The notes under the pieces were generated by a model. That model searched no databases and was not told where the DNA came from. It worked only from the letters and a program-made list of their open reading frames with translations. DNA of 36,601 nt from Oscillospiraceae bacterium (GTDB taxonomy: Bacteria; Bacillota; Clostridia; Oscillospirales; Oscillospiraceae). Shown here one piece after another: positions 23,281-29,454 of the stretch. The stretch's first letter is position 1, and each line of letters starts with the position of its first letter. A program made the position numbers and the translations under genes. Location of the stretch: positions 1-36,601 of the forward strand of contig JAFTMI010000024.1 in assembly GCA_017452505.1 (NCBI GenBank), given 5' to 3'.

Positions 23281-23312
23281 AAATAACCGGGAGCGTTTGC
23301 TCCCGGTTATTT
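23281..23312. terminator. Bidirectional terminator after the PHP-like gene
   Basis: 14-bp stem AAATAACCGGGAGC / GCTCCCGGTTATTT with loop GTTT. T-rich flanks are better on the minus strand (TTATTTTTATTTG). It overlaps the stop codon of the 48-residue zinc-ribbon gene. Confidence 0.9.
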
Positions 23313-23453
23313 CATTACTTCCATCACTTTTCCGCAGCAGCGGGGGATGACTTCTCCGGCTTTTACATCCAGTATCTTGTGGCAGATGGGGCAGTATACG
23401 GTGCAGTCCTTTTCTGCCCGGGCTACCAGTTGGGAAAATCCTTTTGTTTCCAT
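23307..23453 (-). CDS. 48-residue zinc-ribbon/desulforedoxin-like protein
   Basis: Small protein reading METKGFSQLVARAEKDCTVY, then CPICHKILDVKAGEVIPRCC, then GKVMEVMK. The Cys-x2-Cys and later Cys-Cys pair, with the spacing and the CCGKVMEV ending, resemble the iron or zinc site of desulforedoxin and the N-terminal domain of desulfoferrodoxin. It starts three bases after the stop of the BFD-type ferredoxin gene and ends in the shared terminator. Context (rubredoxin, rubrerythrin, ferredoxin) suggests redox or metal handling. It is short, so the assignment rests on the cysteine pattern and gene packing. Confidence 0.75.
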   Translation of the reverse strand: METKGFSQLVARAEKDCTVYCPICHKILDVKAGEVIPRCCGKVMEVMK

Positions 23454-23456
23454 TGC

Positions 23457-23651
23457 TTACCGACCCATGATCTCAGAGATGGTATCTAAGATCTTATCGT
23501 GGCAGCCGCCGCAGCCGGTGGAACAATGGGTGATGGCCTGAACCTCCTTGAAGGTTTCCTCCACATCCTCGAACTTGTGGCACTGCTCCAGCGCCTCTTC
23601 CACGTCAAAGCGACTGACCTGTTTGCAGTTGCAGATCATATAGTTTACCAT
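23457..23651 (-). CDS. BFD-like [2Fe-2S] protein
   Basis: A 64-residue protein with the bacterioferritin-associated-ferredoxin fold: MICNCKQVS (Cys-x-Cys) near the N-terminus and HCSTGCGGCH (Cys-x4-Cys-x2-Cys) in the second half. The four conserved ligands of the family are Cys-x-Cys and the Cys-x2-Cys. BFD domains pass electrons, for example in iron release or in FAD-linked dehydrogenases. The ATG follows GAGGTG. The zinc-ribbon gene directly downstream is probably cotranscribed. Confidence 0.9.
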   Translation of the reverse strand: MVNYMICNCKQVSRFDVEEALEQCHKFEDVEETFKEVQAITHCSTGCGGCHDKILDTISEIMGR

Positions 23652-23679
23652 AAAAACACCTCACAATGTTAATTTTTTC

Positions 23680-24111
23680 TTAAGGATTTTTGTTTATTGT
23701 TTCGCTTGCACTATTATCATCTTGTTTGGAATTTAATCGTATAAGATAGAAAACATATGTGCAAAGTGCTGTCCAACCGAAAAGGGCAAGGGTAATCTGA
23801 ATAATGATGTCAGCATCACCATTCGGTATGGCAGATATTAAAAAAGGTCCTGTGTAACAAAGCGCAATAACAAACGAATTATAAATGATAAATAAGAATT
23901 TCCGCTTTTCTTGATAAATAAGTTTGCTATATTTAAAACAATAAATAGGTATTACTAATAATAGCCATAGTATTATAATCAATAAAGCAAAACCAAGTCC
24001 GCCATAACCTTCAAAATCTGCAGAGTTTACGAAGAACACTAAAATAAAATAAAAAACGAAAAATCCTATTGAAAAAACAAACGGGTAAATATACTTTTTT
24101 GCTTTCTTCAT
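23680..24111 (-). CDS. AT-rich four-helix membrane protein of unknown function
   Basis: A 143-residue protein with about four transmembrane helices (for example YPFVFSIGFFVFYFILVFFV, then FALLIIILWLLLVIPIYCF). It has a basic N-terminus (MKKAKKY) and a polar tail (SKQDDNSASETINKNP). I do not recognise a family. The coding sequence is visibly richer in A and T than its neighbours, which suggests recent acquisition. The ATG has GGGTGG upstream but lies only about 12 bases after the rubrerythrin terminator, with no room for a promoter, so expression would depend on readthrough. Confidence 0.72.
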   Translation of the reverse strand: MKKAKKYIYPFVFSIGFFVFYFILVFFVNSADFEGYGGLGFALLIIILWLLLVIPIYCFKYSKLIYQEKRKFLFIIYNSFVIALCYTGPFLISAIPNGDADIIIQITLALFGWTALCTYVFYLIRLNSKQDDNSASETINKNP

Positions 24112-24123
24112 TCTACCACCCTT

Positions 24124-24159
24124 AACAAAAGATGTGCTACCGTTATGGTAGCACATCTT
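24124..24159 (-). terminator. Terminator of the rubrerythrin transcript
   Basis: 13-bp stem AAGATGTGCTACC / GGTAGCACATCTT, five-base loop, followed on the minus strand by TTTTGTT. Confidence 0.9.
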
Positions 24160-24180
24160 GGGTGATTGGTCAATCAAATA

Positions 24181-24774
24181 TTACTTGAAATATCTTTCAA
24201 GCAAGCCCTTCAGTGCCACACCGTGGCGGGCCTCATCGCGGGCCATTTCATGGACGGTGTCGTGGATAGCATCCAGGCCGTTCTTCTTAGCGCAGGAGGC
24301 CAGATCGAACTTGCCCTGGGTTGCGCCGAACTCGCAGTCAACGCGCCATGCCAGATTATCCTTGGTGGTAGCCTTCATGTTGGGCTCCAGGTCCTCGCCC
24401 AGCAGCTCTGCAAACTTTGCAGCGTGCTCTGCCTCTTCCCAAGCTGCCTTCTCCCAGTACAGGCCGATCTCGGGATAGCCCTCACGGTGGGCGATACGGG
24501 CCATGCACAGGTACATACCCACTTCGCTGCACTCGCCGTTGAAGTTAGCCATCAGCTGATCGAAGATATACTTCTTGTCCTCAGCGGAGATGTCGGGGTT
24601 GTTCTTCACGGTCTGTGCGTAAACGCCGTACTCGTGAACAGCAGCCAGCTTCTGCTCGCCCTTCTGCTCCACAAACTTGGAAGCGGGAACCTTACATACG
24701 GGGCACTTGAAATCAGCTGCCAGTTCCTCGGCAGTGTGAACGTAACCACAAACAGAGCATACAAACTTTTTCAT
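24181..24774 (-). CDS. Rubrerythrin with N-terminal rubredoxin domain (reverse type)
   Basis: Di-iron peroxidase that reduces hydrogen peroxide in anaerobes. The 197-residue protein has the rubredoxin-like iron site first ([10 protein letters not shown]...[10 protein letters not shown]), then the four-helix ferritin-like domain with Glu/His ligands ([38 protein letters not shown] and [17 protein letters not shown]). This order is the reverse of classical rubrerythrin and is common in clostridia. The ATG is set by GGAGG eight bases upstream. It lies downstream of the PerR-like and rubredoxin genes in one operon. Confidence 0.94.
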   Translation of the reverse strand: MKKFVCSVCGYVHTAEELAADFKCPVCKVPASKFVEQKGEQKLAAVHEYGVYAQTVKNNPDISAEDKKYIFDQLMANFNGECSEVGMYLCMARIAHREGYPEIGLYWEKAAWEEAEHAAKFAELLGEDLEPNMKATTKDNLAWRVDCEFGATQGKFDLASCAKKNGLDAIHDTVHEMARDEARHGVALKGLLERYFK

Positions 24775-24831
24775 AATGTTTTCCTCCAAAATTTTTAATT
24801 TGATTTGTTTTCTATTTATTGATTTTTAAAT

Positions 24832-24957
24832 TTATTCTTCTTCGGTGACTTCTTCGAACTGGTCGGGACCGACGCCGCAGAGGGGGCATTCGTAATCCTC
24901 GGGCAGCTCATCGCCTTCGTAAACGTAGTCGCATACGGTGCAGACAAACTTTTTCAT
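24832..24957 (-). CDS. Short rubredoxin-like protein
   Basis: A 41-residue iron-sulfur protein: [20 protein letters not shown], then [21 protein letters not shown]. Two Cys-x2-Cys knuckles form a rubredoxin site, but the loop between them is about ten residues shorter than in classical 52-residue rubredoxins and matches the domain found at the head of the rubrerythrin next door. The start ATG overlaps the perR-like stop by four bases (ATGA) and has GGAGGAG upstream, so it is translationally coupled. It is a likely electron donor to the rubrerythrin. Confidence 0.92.
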   Translation of the reverse strand: MKKFVCTVCDYVYEGDELPEDYECPLCGVGPDQFEEVTEEE

Positions 24958-25355
24958 CCGTTTTCTCCTCCTATACATTGATTACATTGACCTACAAAGG
25001 TCAGTTGGCACATATCGATCTTGCCGCCGGTTTGGGATGTGACCTTCCGGTTCAGCTCCTCCGGCACCGCAATCTGGGGCAGGTCTGAAACTGCCTCGCA
25101 CCCGGTACATACAAAATGCACATGGGGCATCGTGTTGCCGTCGAACCGCTCAACGCCGTTAACCGTTCCTACGCTGATGATCTCGCCCTTTTCCTTAAAC
25201 ATTGCCAGGTTCCTGTATACAGTACCCAGGGAAATGTCCGGATATTCCTGCTTCAAGTGGCTGTAGACCATTTCAGCGGAAGGGTGGGTGTCGGTACACC
25301 GCAGGTAGTTCAGAATCGCGTTGCGTTTGCGGAACTGCTTGGTGGTAGTTTCCAT
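24954..25355 (-). CDS. Fur-family peroxide-responsive repressor (PerR-like)
   Basis: Metal-dependent repressor of 133 residues. The winged helix contains [25 protein letters not shown] and [19 protein letters not shown]. The dimerisation domain has the regulatory metal pattern [13 protein letters not shown] (Asp, then His-x-His) and two zinc knuckles, CTGC and CNQC. The Asp in RFDG, the leading His of THPSAE and its operon partners favour PerR over Fur; this is inference. The ATG follows AAGGAG. It is first in perR-rubredoxin-rubrerythrin behind a consensus promoter and a 21-bp imperfect palindrome, so it is probably autoregulated. Confidence 0.88.
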   Translation of the reverse strand: METTTKQFRKRNAILNYLRCTDTHPSAEMVYSHLKQEYPDISLGTVYRNLAMFKEKGEIISVGTVNGVERFDGNTMPHVHFVCTGCEAVSDLPQIAVPEELNRKVTSQTGGKIDMCQLTFVGQCNQCIGGENG

Positions 25356-25396
25356 CGGCTTGCTCCTTTCTCTAAATGCTGAATAAGCTCCAATCT

Positions 25397-25417
25397 AAAT
25401 GAGAACGTTTCTTATTT
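25397..25417 (-). promoter_or_regulatory. Candidate PerR/Fur operator
   Basis: A 21-base imperfect inverted repeat, AAATGAGAAC, G, TTTCTTATTT, in which eight of ten positions pair. It starts nine bases downstream of the -10 in the leader of the perR-like gene. It has the size and symmetry of Fur-family operators but is not a close match to the Bacillus PerR box. Confidence 0.5.
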
Positions 25418-25425
25418 ACGAGTTG

Positions 25426-25454
25426 AGTATAGCATATGGATTTCTATTTGTCAA
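25426..25454 (-). promoter_or_regulatory. Promoter of the perR-rubredoxin-rubrerythrin operon
   Basis: Consensus -35 TTGACA (25449-25454) and -10 TATACT (25426-25431) on the minus strand, 17-base spacer. The adjoining gap (25356-25661) is otherwise AT-rich and holds the operator candidate, the divergent promoter at 25513 and repeat copy 4. Confidence 0.92.
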
Positions 25455-25512
25455 TAGGAATTATTCTTATTTTGAAAAATTTTTTAGAAAAATTTATTTT
25501 TCGGCTTTTTCG

Positions 25513-25540
25513 TTGCAATTGCGACAAAATATATTATAAT
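25513..25540 (+). promoter_or_regulatory. Promoter of the ADP-ribosylglycohydrolase-like gene
   Basis: -35 TTGCAA (25513-25518), -10 TATAAT (25535-25540), 16-base spacer. Repeat copy 4 would then lie in the 5' untranslated leader. Confidence 0.65.
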
Positions 25541-25554
25541 GTATATAACATATT

Positions 25555-25632
25555 TGTAGGGGAGGGATATTATCCCTCCCGCAAAGAAACCGCAAACTGT
25601 AATAGCGGGAGGCATAGTATGCCTCCCCTACA
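25555..25632. repeat. Nested-palindrome repeat, copy 4
   Basis: TGTAGGG then GGGAGGGATA, T, TATCCCTCCC, about 30 bases, then GGGAGGCATA, G, TATGCCTCCC and CTACA. It lies between the promoter and start codon of the downstream gene. Confidence 0.92.
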
Positions 25633-25661
25633 GAAGATCCTTTAGCACGGGAGGTGGCAGG

Positions 25662-26747
25662 ATGGAAGCGCAATATTACTGCGGCTGTTTGCTTGGCTTG
25701 GCGGTGGGCGATGCCATGGGCTATACGGTGGAAGATAAATCCTGGGATGAGATCCAAACCGAGTACGGCCCGGGTGGCCTTTTAGGCTATGACCTGAAAG
25801 AAGACGAATATGCCCCGGTGACTTCCCATACCCAAATTGCCGCCTTTCTGTGCAATGGCCTGCTGCTGGCGCTGACCCGTGGCAGAAAGGAATATATGCG
25901 CTGGAGCAAGCTGGCGCTGAAGGAATGGACACGAAGCCAGCAGTTCTACCGGGACCCGGAGAAAAGCTATTGCTTCCTGTGTAAGCTGCCCCAGTTCCAC
26001 CGCCGCCATTGCCGGGACGCCCGCATGATGGACAACCATCGCCTGGAGTTCTACGGCTCTATGACCCAGCGGAAAAATATGAACAATACCCCCGGCGCTA
26101 TTACCGCAGGCATTGCCGCCGGTATGCTCTACAAACCCGGCAGGATCACTCCGGAGGGGGTGGGTGAATTGGCAGGTGAGCTGATTGCCTTGACCCACGG
26201 CCACCCGGAAACCTTCCTGTCCGGTGTGGTGCTGTCCTATATCATTGCCGGCGTGCTCCATGACCCCGACCACAGCCTTTCTCAGCATTTTACCCAGGCA
26301 ATCCAGGTAGTAGAGGCCCAGTACGGAAATCAGTTCCCCCAAACGGAAAGACTTTCCATGAAGCTGCGCCGGGCTCTTGACTTGGCGCGCAATGACGCTA
26401 TATCCCCCTTGCAGGCCATGGAGCTGATCGGCTGCGAGGACACAGCAGAGTGCCTTGCCGGTGCTATGTACGCCTGTTTGGTAAATCCGAAAGATTTTGA
26501 CGGTGCGATCATCACCGCCGTGAACCATTCCGGCACCAGCGCCGCTGTGGGCGCTATCGCCGGCGCGATTATGGGCGCCCGGCTGGGCGAGGATGCGCTT
26601 CCGGAGTTCTATTTGGAATCTTTGGAATGCACCGATGTACTGCGGACCTTGGCCCAGGATATGGCCGCCGGAACGCCGGCTTTGGGCATTTTCGACGACA
26701 GTTGGGATCACAAATATGAGCAAGGCTTACCCCCAGAGATCGTATGA
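25662..26747 (+). CDS. ADP-ribosylglycohydrolase-fold protein lacking the metal-binding residues
   Basis: All-helical ARH/DraG-family protein of 361 residues. It keeps the fold markers GCLLGLAVGDAMGY (about 8-21), a TQ-AAFLCNGLLLA helix and NHSG followed by GAIAGAIMGARLG (287-306). Active relatives carry S-D-D-T-Q at the first site and NHSGDSDST at the second. Here the first reads T-S-H-T-Q (54-58) and the second NHSGTSAAV (287-295), so the four aspartates that bind the two magnesium ions are replaced. The frame is otherwise intact and the ATG has GGGAGG. It is therefore probably a non-catalytic ADP-ribose-binding or structural relative. No functional partner is visible nearby. Confidence 0.85.
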   Translation: MEAQYYCGCLLGLAVGDAMGYTVEDKSWDEIQTEYGPGGLLGYDLKEDEYAPVTSHTQIAAFLCNGLLLALTRGRKEYMRWSKLALKEWTRSQQFYRDPEKSYCFLCKLPQFHRRHCRDARMMDNHRLEFYGSMTQRKNMNNTPGAITAGIAAGMLYKPGRITPEGVGELAGELIALTHGHPETFLSGVVLSYIIAGVLHDPDHSLSQHFTQAIQVVEAQYGNQFPQTERLSMKLRRALDLARNDAISPLQAMELIGCEDTAECLAGAMYACLVNPKDFDGAIITAVNHSGTSAAVGAIAGAIMGARLGEDALPEFYLESLECTDVLRTLAQDMAAGTPALGIFDDSWDHKYEQGLPPEIV

Positions 26748-26749
26748 TT

Positions 26750-26825
26750 TCGTAGGGGAGGGATATTATCCCTCCCACAAGCGCTGAAATTACAACAGCG
26801 GGAGGCATGATATGCCTCCCCTACA
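26750..26825. repeat. Nested-palindrome repeat, copy 5
   Basis: TCGTAGGG then GGGAGGGATA, T, TATCCCTCCC, about 24 bases, GGGAGGCATG, A, TATGCCTCCC and CTACA. It begins three bases after the preceding gene's stop codon. Confidence 0.92.
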
Positions 26826-26899
26826 ACTGCTATTAGCCTGTTTTCCTTACAAAACCGAGAAAAATGTTAAAATTTTATTGGATTTTCTTGAAATAACCC

Positions 26900-26928
26900 T
26901 TGCAAAACGGAAATACTGATGGTATAAT
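26900..26928 (+). promoter_or_regulatory. Promoter of the rimP-nusA-infB operon
   Basis: -35 TTGCAA (26900-26905) and perfect -10 TATAAT (26923-26928), 17-base spacer. Transcription should start near 26935, some 20 bases ahead of a strong intrinsic terminator. Confidence 0.85.
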
Positions 26929-26956
26929 GCTTTTGTAAGGTAAGATTTGACTATGG

Positions 26957-26985
26957 AAAGAGAGGGGTTCGCCCCTCTCTTTTTT
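26957..26985 (+). terminator. Promoter-proximal terminator (attenuator) in the rimP-nusA leader
   Basis: 9-bp stem AGAGAGGGG / CCCCTCTCT closed by a TTCG tetraloop and followed by a T-run. It lies between the operon promoter and the rimP start codon, so full-length mRNA requires readthrough. NusA itself stimulates termination, and attenuation of the nusA operon by NusA has been described in Bacillus subtilis (recalled, not checked). Confidence 0.9.
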
Positions 26986-27011
26986 GAGTGCTTTTGAAAG
27001 GAGTAACGCAT

Positions 27012-27464
27012 TTGAAAGTTACGGATTTGGTTGCGGAATTTTCAAAGCCCATCATCGAAGAGCATGGCTGCAGCCTTTGGGACGTGGAATATGTCCGGGA
27101 GGGCTCTGAACGGTATCTGCGGATCTACCTGGATAAGGAAGGCGGCATCGATATTGATGACTGCGAGAAGATCCACCGGGCTATCGATCCTATCTTAGAT
27201 GAAAAAGACCCCATTGCGGAAAGCTACCATTTTGAGGTGTGCTCTGCGGGTCTGGAGAGGACCTTGAAGCGTCCGGAGGATTTTGCGAAATTTATGGGAA
27301 GCGCCGTTTTGGTAAAGCTTTACCGCCCCCGGAACGGTCTGAAGGAGCTGCCCGGCACGCTCCGCGGCTACGAAGATGGCCGTATTACACTTGAAGCCGG
27401 CAAAGAAACCATTACATTTGAAAAATCTGAAGTCGCACTGGTGCGGCTGCGTGTGGAATTTTAA
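27012..27464 (+). CDS. rimP: Ribosome maturation factor RimP
   Basis: Needed for 30S subunit maturation. The 150-residue protein has the N-terminal alpha/beta domain (HGCSLWDVEYVREGSERYLRIYLDKEGGIDIDDCEKIHRAIDPILDE) and the C-terminal SH3-like domain after the conserved VCSAGLERTLKRPEDF. The start is a TTG eight bases after AAAGGAG; an earlier in-frame GTG lies in the terminator tail. It is first in rimP-nusA-ylxR-ylxQ-infB, a gene order standard in Firmicutes, and lies behind an attenuator. Confidence 0.96.
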   Translation: MKVTDLVAEFSKPIIEEHGCSLWDVEYVREGSERYLRIYLDKEGGIDIDDCEKIHRAIDPILDEKDPIAESYHFEVCSAGLERTLKRPEDFAKFMGSAVLVKLYRPRNGLKELPGTLRGYEDGRITLEAGKETITFEKSEVALVRLRVEF

Positions 27465-27550
27465 AAATATTAAATAAAATAATGAGCCTCGAAACAACAT
27501 TTTTCGCCGTTTGGCCGGAAAAAGGTTTTGAGAGGCGAAGGAGGATAAAA

Positions 27551-28651
27551 ATGGCAAGAGGCAAGAAAAAGACAGAAGCTCCCAAGGTAGATATCGGCGC
27601 AGAGATTTTCGCCAGCCTGCGGGATCTGGAAAAGCTCAAGGGTATCCCTGTGGAGTATATGGTGGAGCGTCTGAAGCAGGCGCTGACCAATGCTTACCGG
27701 AAGGACCGGGAAGACAACCGTGACATCCCCGCCGAAAATGTGGTGGTGGATCTGAGCGAAAAGGGTCTTTCCATGCATTTGGTGAAGACCGCTGTGGAGG
27801 AAGTGGAAGATCCCACTACCACCATTCATATTGATGCTGCCCGGAATATTGAGCCCAATGCTCAGGTGGGTGACAATATCATTATCCCCGTGGACATTCA
27901 GAAGTTTGGCCGTATCGCTGCCCAGACTGCCAAGCAGGTGGTCATCCAGGGTATCCGTGAGGCTGAGCGTGGCGCTATTTACGAGAGCTACTCCTCCAAG
28001 TCCCAGGAGCTGCTCACTGGCACTGTGCAGCGGGTTGATCCCAGCGGCGATGTGTTCGTGCAGATCGGCCAGGGTAGTGACCAGAACGATGCTGTGCTGC
28101 CCGCCGGCGAACAGATCCCCGGCGAAAGCTACGAACCCGGCGATCTGATCCGTGTGTATGTGCTGGAGGTTCATAAGGCAAACCGTGGTCCTTTGGTCCA
28201 TGTTTCCCGTACCCACCCCAATGTGGTGCGTCGCCTGTTTGAACTGGAGACCCCCGAGATCGCTGACGGCCAGGTGGAGATCCGCAATATCGCCCGTGAG
28301 GCAGGCTCCCGCAGCAAAATCGCTGTCCGGGCAGCTGCAGAGAATGTGGATCCCGTTGGCGCTTGTGTTGGTCCTCGCGGCGGCCGTGTGGGCGCTGTTG
28401 TGGATGAGCTGTGCGGCGAGAAGATCGACATTGTTGTTTGGAGCGAAGATCCCTGCGAGTATGTGAAGGCTGCTCTGAGCCCCGCTGATGTGATCAGTGT
28501 GGAGATGGATCCCAGCAACCCCAAGGCCTGCCGTGTGGTAGTGCCCGATGACCAGCTGAGCCTTGCCATCGGCAAGGAGGGTCAGAACGCCCGTCTGGCT
28601 GCCCGCCTGACCGGCCTCAAGATCGATATCAAGCCTGCTTCCCAGGCTTAA
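27551..28651 (+). CDS. nusA: Transcription termination/antitermination factor NusA
   Basis: RNA-polymerase-associated factor that promotes pausing and intrinsic termination and supports rRNA antitermination. The 366-residue Firmicute-type protein has an N-terminal polymerase-binding domain, an S1 domain (LLTGTVQRVDPSGDVFVQIG...VYVLEV) and two KH domains (GACVGPRGGRVGAVV and LAIGKEGQNARLAARLTG). It lacks the acidic C-terminal repeats of E. coli NusA. The ATG (MARGKKK) has AAGGAGG upstream. The 86-base gap after rimP can fold into an imperfect hairpin (27486-27536) just before that site. Confidence 0.98.
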   Translation: MARGKKKTEAPKVDIGAEIFASLRDLEKLKGIPVEYMVERLKQALTNAYRKDREDNRDIPAENVVVDLSEKGLSMHLVKTAVEEVEDPTTTIHIDAARNIEPNAQVGDNIIIPVDIQKFGRIAAQTAKQVVIQGIREAERGAIYESYSSKSQELLTGTVQRVDPSGDVFVQIGQGSDQNDAVLPAGEQIPGESYEPGDLIRVYVLEVHKANRGPLVHVSRTHPNVVRRLFELETPEIADGQVEIRNIAREAGSRSKIAVRAAAENVDPVGACVGPRGGRVGAVVDELCGEKIDIVVWSEDPCEYVKAALSPADVISVEMDPSNPKACRVVVPDDQLSLAIGKEGQNARLAARLTGLKIDIKPASQA

Positions 28652-28660
28652 ACCACCCCT

Positions 28661-28732
28661 TCGTAGGGGAGGGATATCATCCCTCCCGCAAAGAAGGATG
28701 GTTTCGGGAGGCATACTATGCCTCCCCTACGA
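28661..28732. repeat. Nested-palindrome repeat, copy 6 (inside the nusA operon)
   Basis: TCGTAGGG then GGGAGGGATA, T, CATCCCTCCC, about 20 bases, GGGAGGCATA, C, TATGCCTCCC and CTACGA. It lies between nusA and ylxR in an operon whose order is otherwise tight, so it is certainly transcribed. Confidence 0.92.
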
Positions 28733-28759
28733 GGAGTTTTTAAAAAGGAGGTTGCCTGT

Positions 28760-29032
28760 ATGCAAAAGAAAATTCCCCAGCGGCAGTGTATGGGCTGCCA
28801 TGAAAGAAAAGCCAAGCGCGAACTGATCCGTGTTGTCCGTGGTACGGACGGCACCGTGGGTCTGGATTTTGGCGGTAAGCTCAACGGCCGGGGCGCATAT
28901 CTGTGTCCTGACCCGGAGTGCTTGAAAAAAGCCCAAAAGGCCAAATCCCTGGAGCGGAGCTTAGAAGTCCCCATTCCCCAGGAGGTCTATGACCGCCTGG
29001 CAAAGGAAATGGAGGCAGGCCGCAATGGATAG
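28760..29032 (+). CDS. ylxR: YlxR-family RNA-binding/nucleoid protein
   Basis: A 90-residue DUF448 protein. The family signature is visible: RQCMGCHERKAKRELIRVVR, then LDFGGKLNGRGAYLCPDPECLKKAQK. YlxR (RnpM) binds nucleic acid and has been linked to RNase P modulation and metabolic regulation in Bacillus and Clostridioides. The ATG is eight bases after AAAAGGAGG; an earlier in-frame ATG lies inside repeat copy 6. Its end overlaps ylxQ by eight bases. Confidence 0.95.
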   Translation: MQKKIPQRQCMGCHERKAKRELIRVVRGTDGTVGLDFGGKLNGRGAYLCPDPECLKKAQKAKSLERSLEVPIPQEVYDRLAKEMEAGRNG

Positions 29033-29435
29033 AGCGCTGAACTATATGGGTCTTGCCCGGAAGGCCGGCCTGATCGAGTTGGGTGAGGAGCCTGTGGGCG
29101 CTGTCGCCCGTGCAAGAAAGGCCCGGCTGGTGGTCGTGGCCCAGGATGCCACAGACCACACCTGGCGCAGAGCCAAAAGCTTTGTTGCCGGCAGCGAGCA
29201 GATTTGTTTGAAGATTCCCTATTCCAAGGATCAGTTGGGGCAGGCCGTTGGCCGCTCAGAGCTGGCTTTGGCCGCTTTTACCGACCCGGCGCTGGCGTTG
29301 GCCTTTTTGCAGGCGCTGAACCAGCCGGATCGCTACAAGACGGAGCTGGAAAGCCTGGAAAAGCTTTCTGCCCGGATTCGTCAGCGGAAAAAGGAAGCGG
29401 ATGCCCATAAGCGGAACAAAAAGATGGGCAAGTGA
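29025..29435 (+). CDS. ylxQ: L7Ae-family ribosomal-like protein YlxQ
   Basis: RNA-binding protein of the L7Ae/L30e/S12e family, probably recognising kink-turns. The 136-residue product has the fold pattern [20 protein letters not shown]...[17 protein letters not shown]...[23 protein letters not shown]. It carries a basic C-terminal tail ([18 protein letters not shown]) longer than usual. The ATG lies inside the end of ylxR with GGAGG eight bases upstream, so it is coupled. Position between ylxR and infB is conserved in Firmicutes. Confidence 0.93.
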   Translation: MDRALNYMGLARKAGLIELGEEPVGAVARARKARLVVVAQDATDHTWRRAKSFVAGSEQICLKIPYSKDQLGQAVGRSELALAAFTDPALALAFLQALNQPDRYKTELESLEKLSARIRQRKKEADAHKRNKKMGK

Positions 29436-29454
29436 TTATGGAGGTGTATGCGAT

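Noticed and set aside
24832-24957. Rubredoxin truncated by mutation
   Set aside because: Both Cys-x2-Cys knuckles and the stop are intact and the short loop matches the rubrerythrin head domain, so it is a short form rather than a broken gene.
27486-27536. Riboswitch-like hairpin before nusA
   Set aside because: GCCTC / GAGGC and TTTTTC / GAAAAA pair only imperfectly, with no terminator or clear masking of the ribosome-binding site. It is noted as a possible weak structure only.
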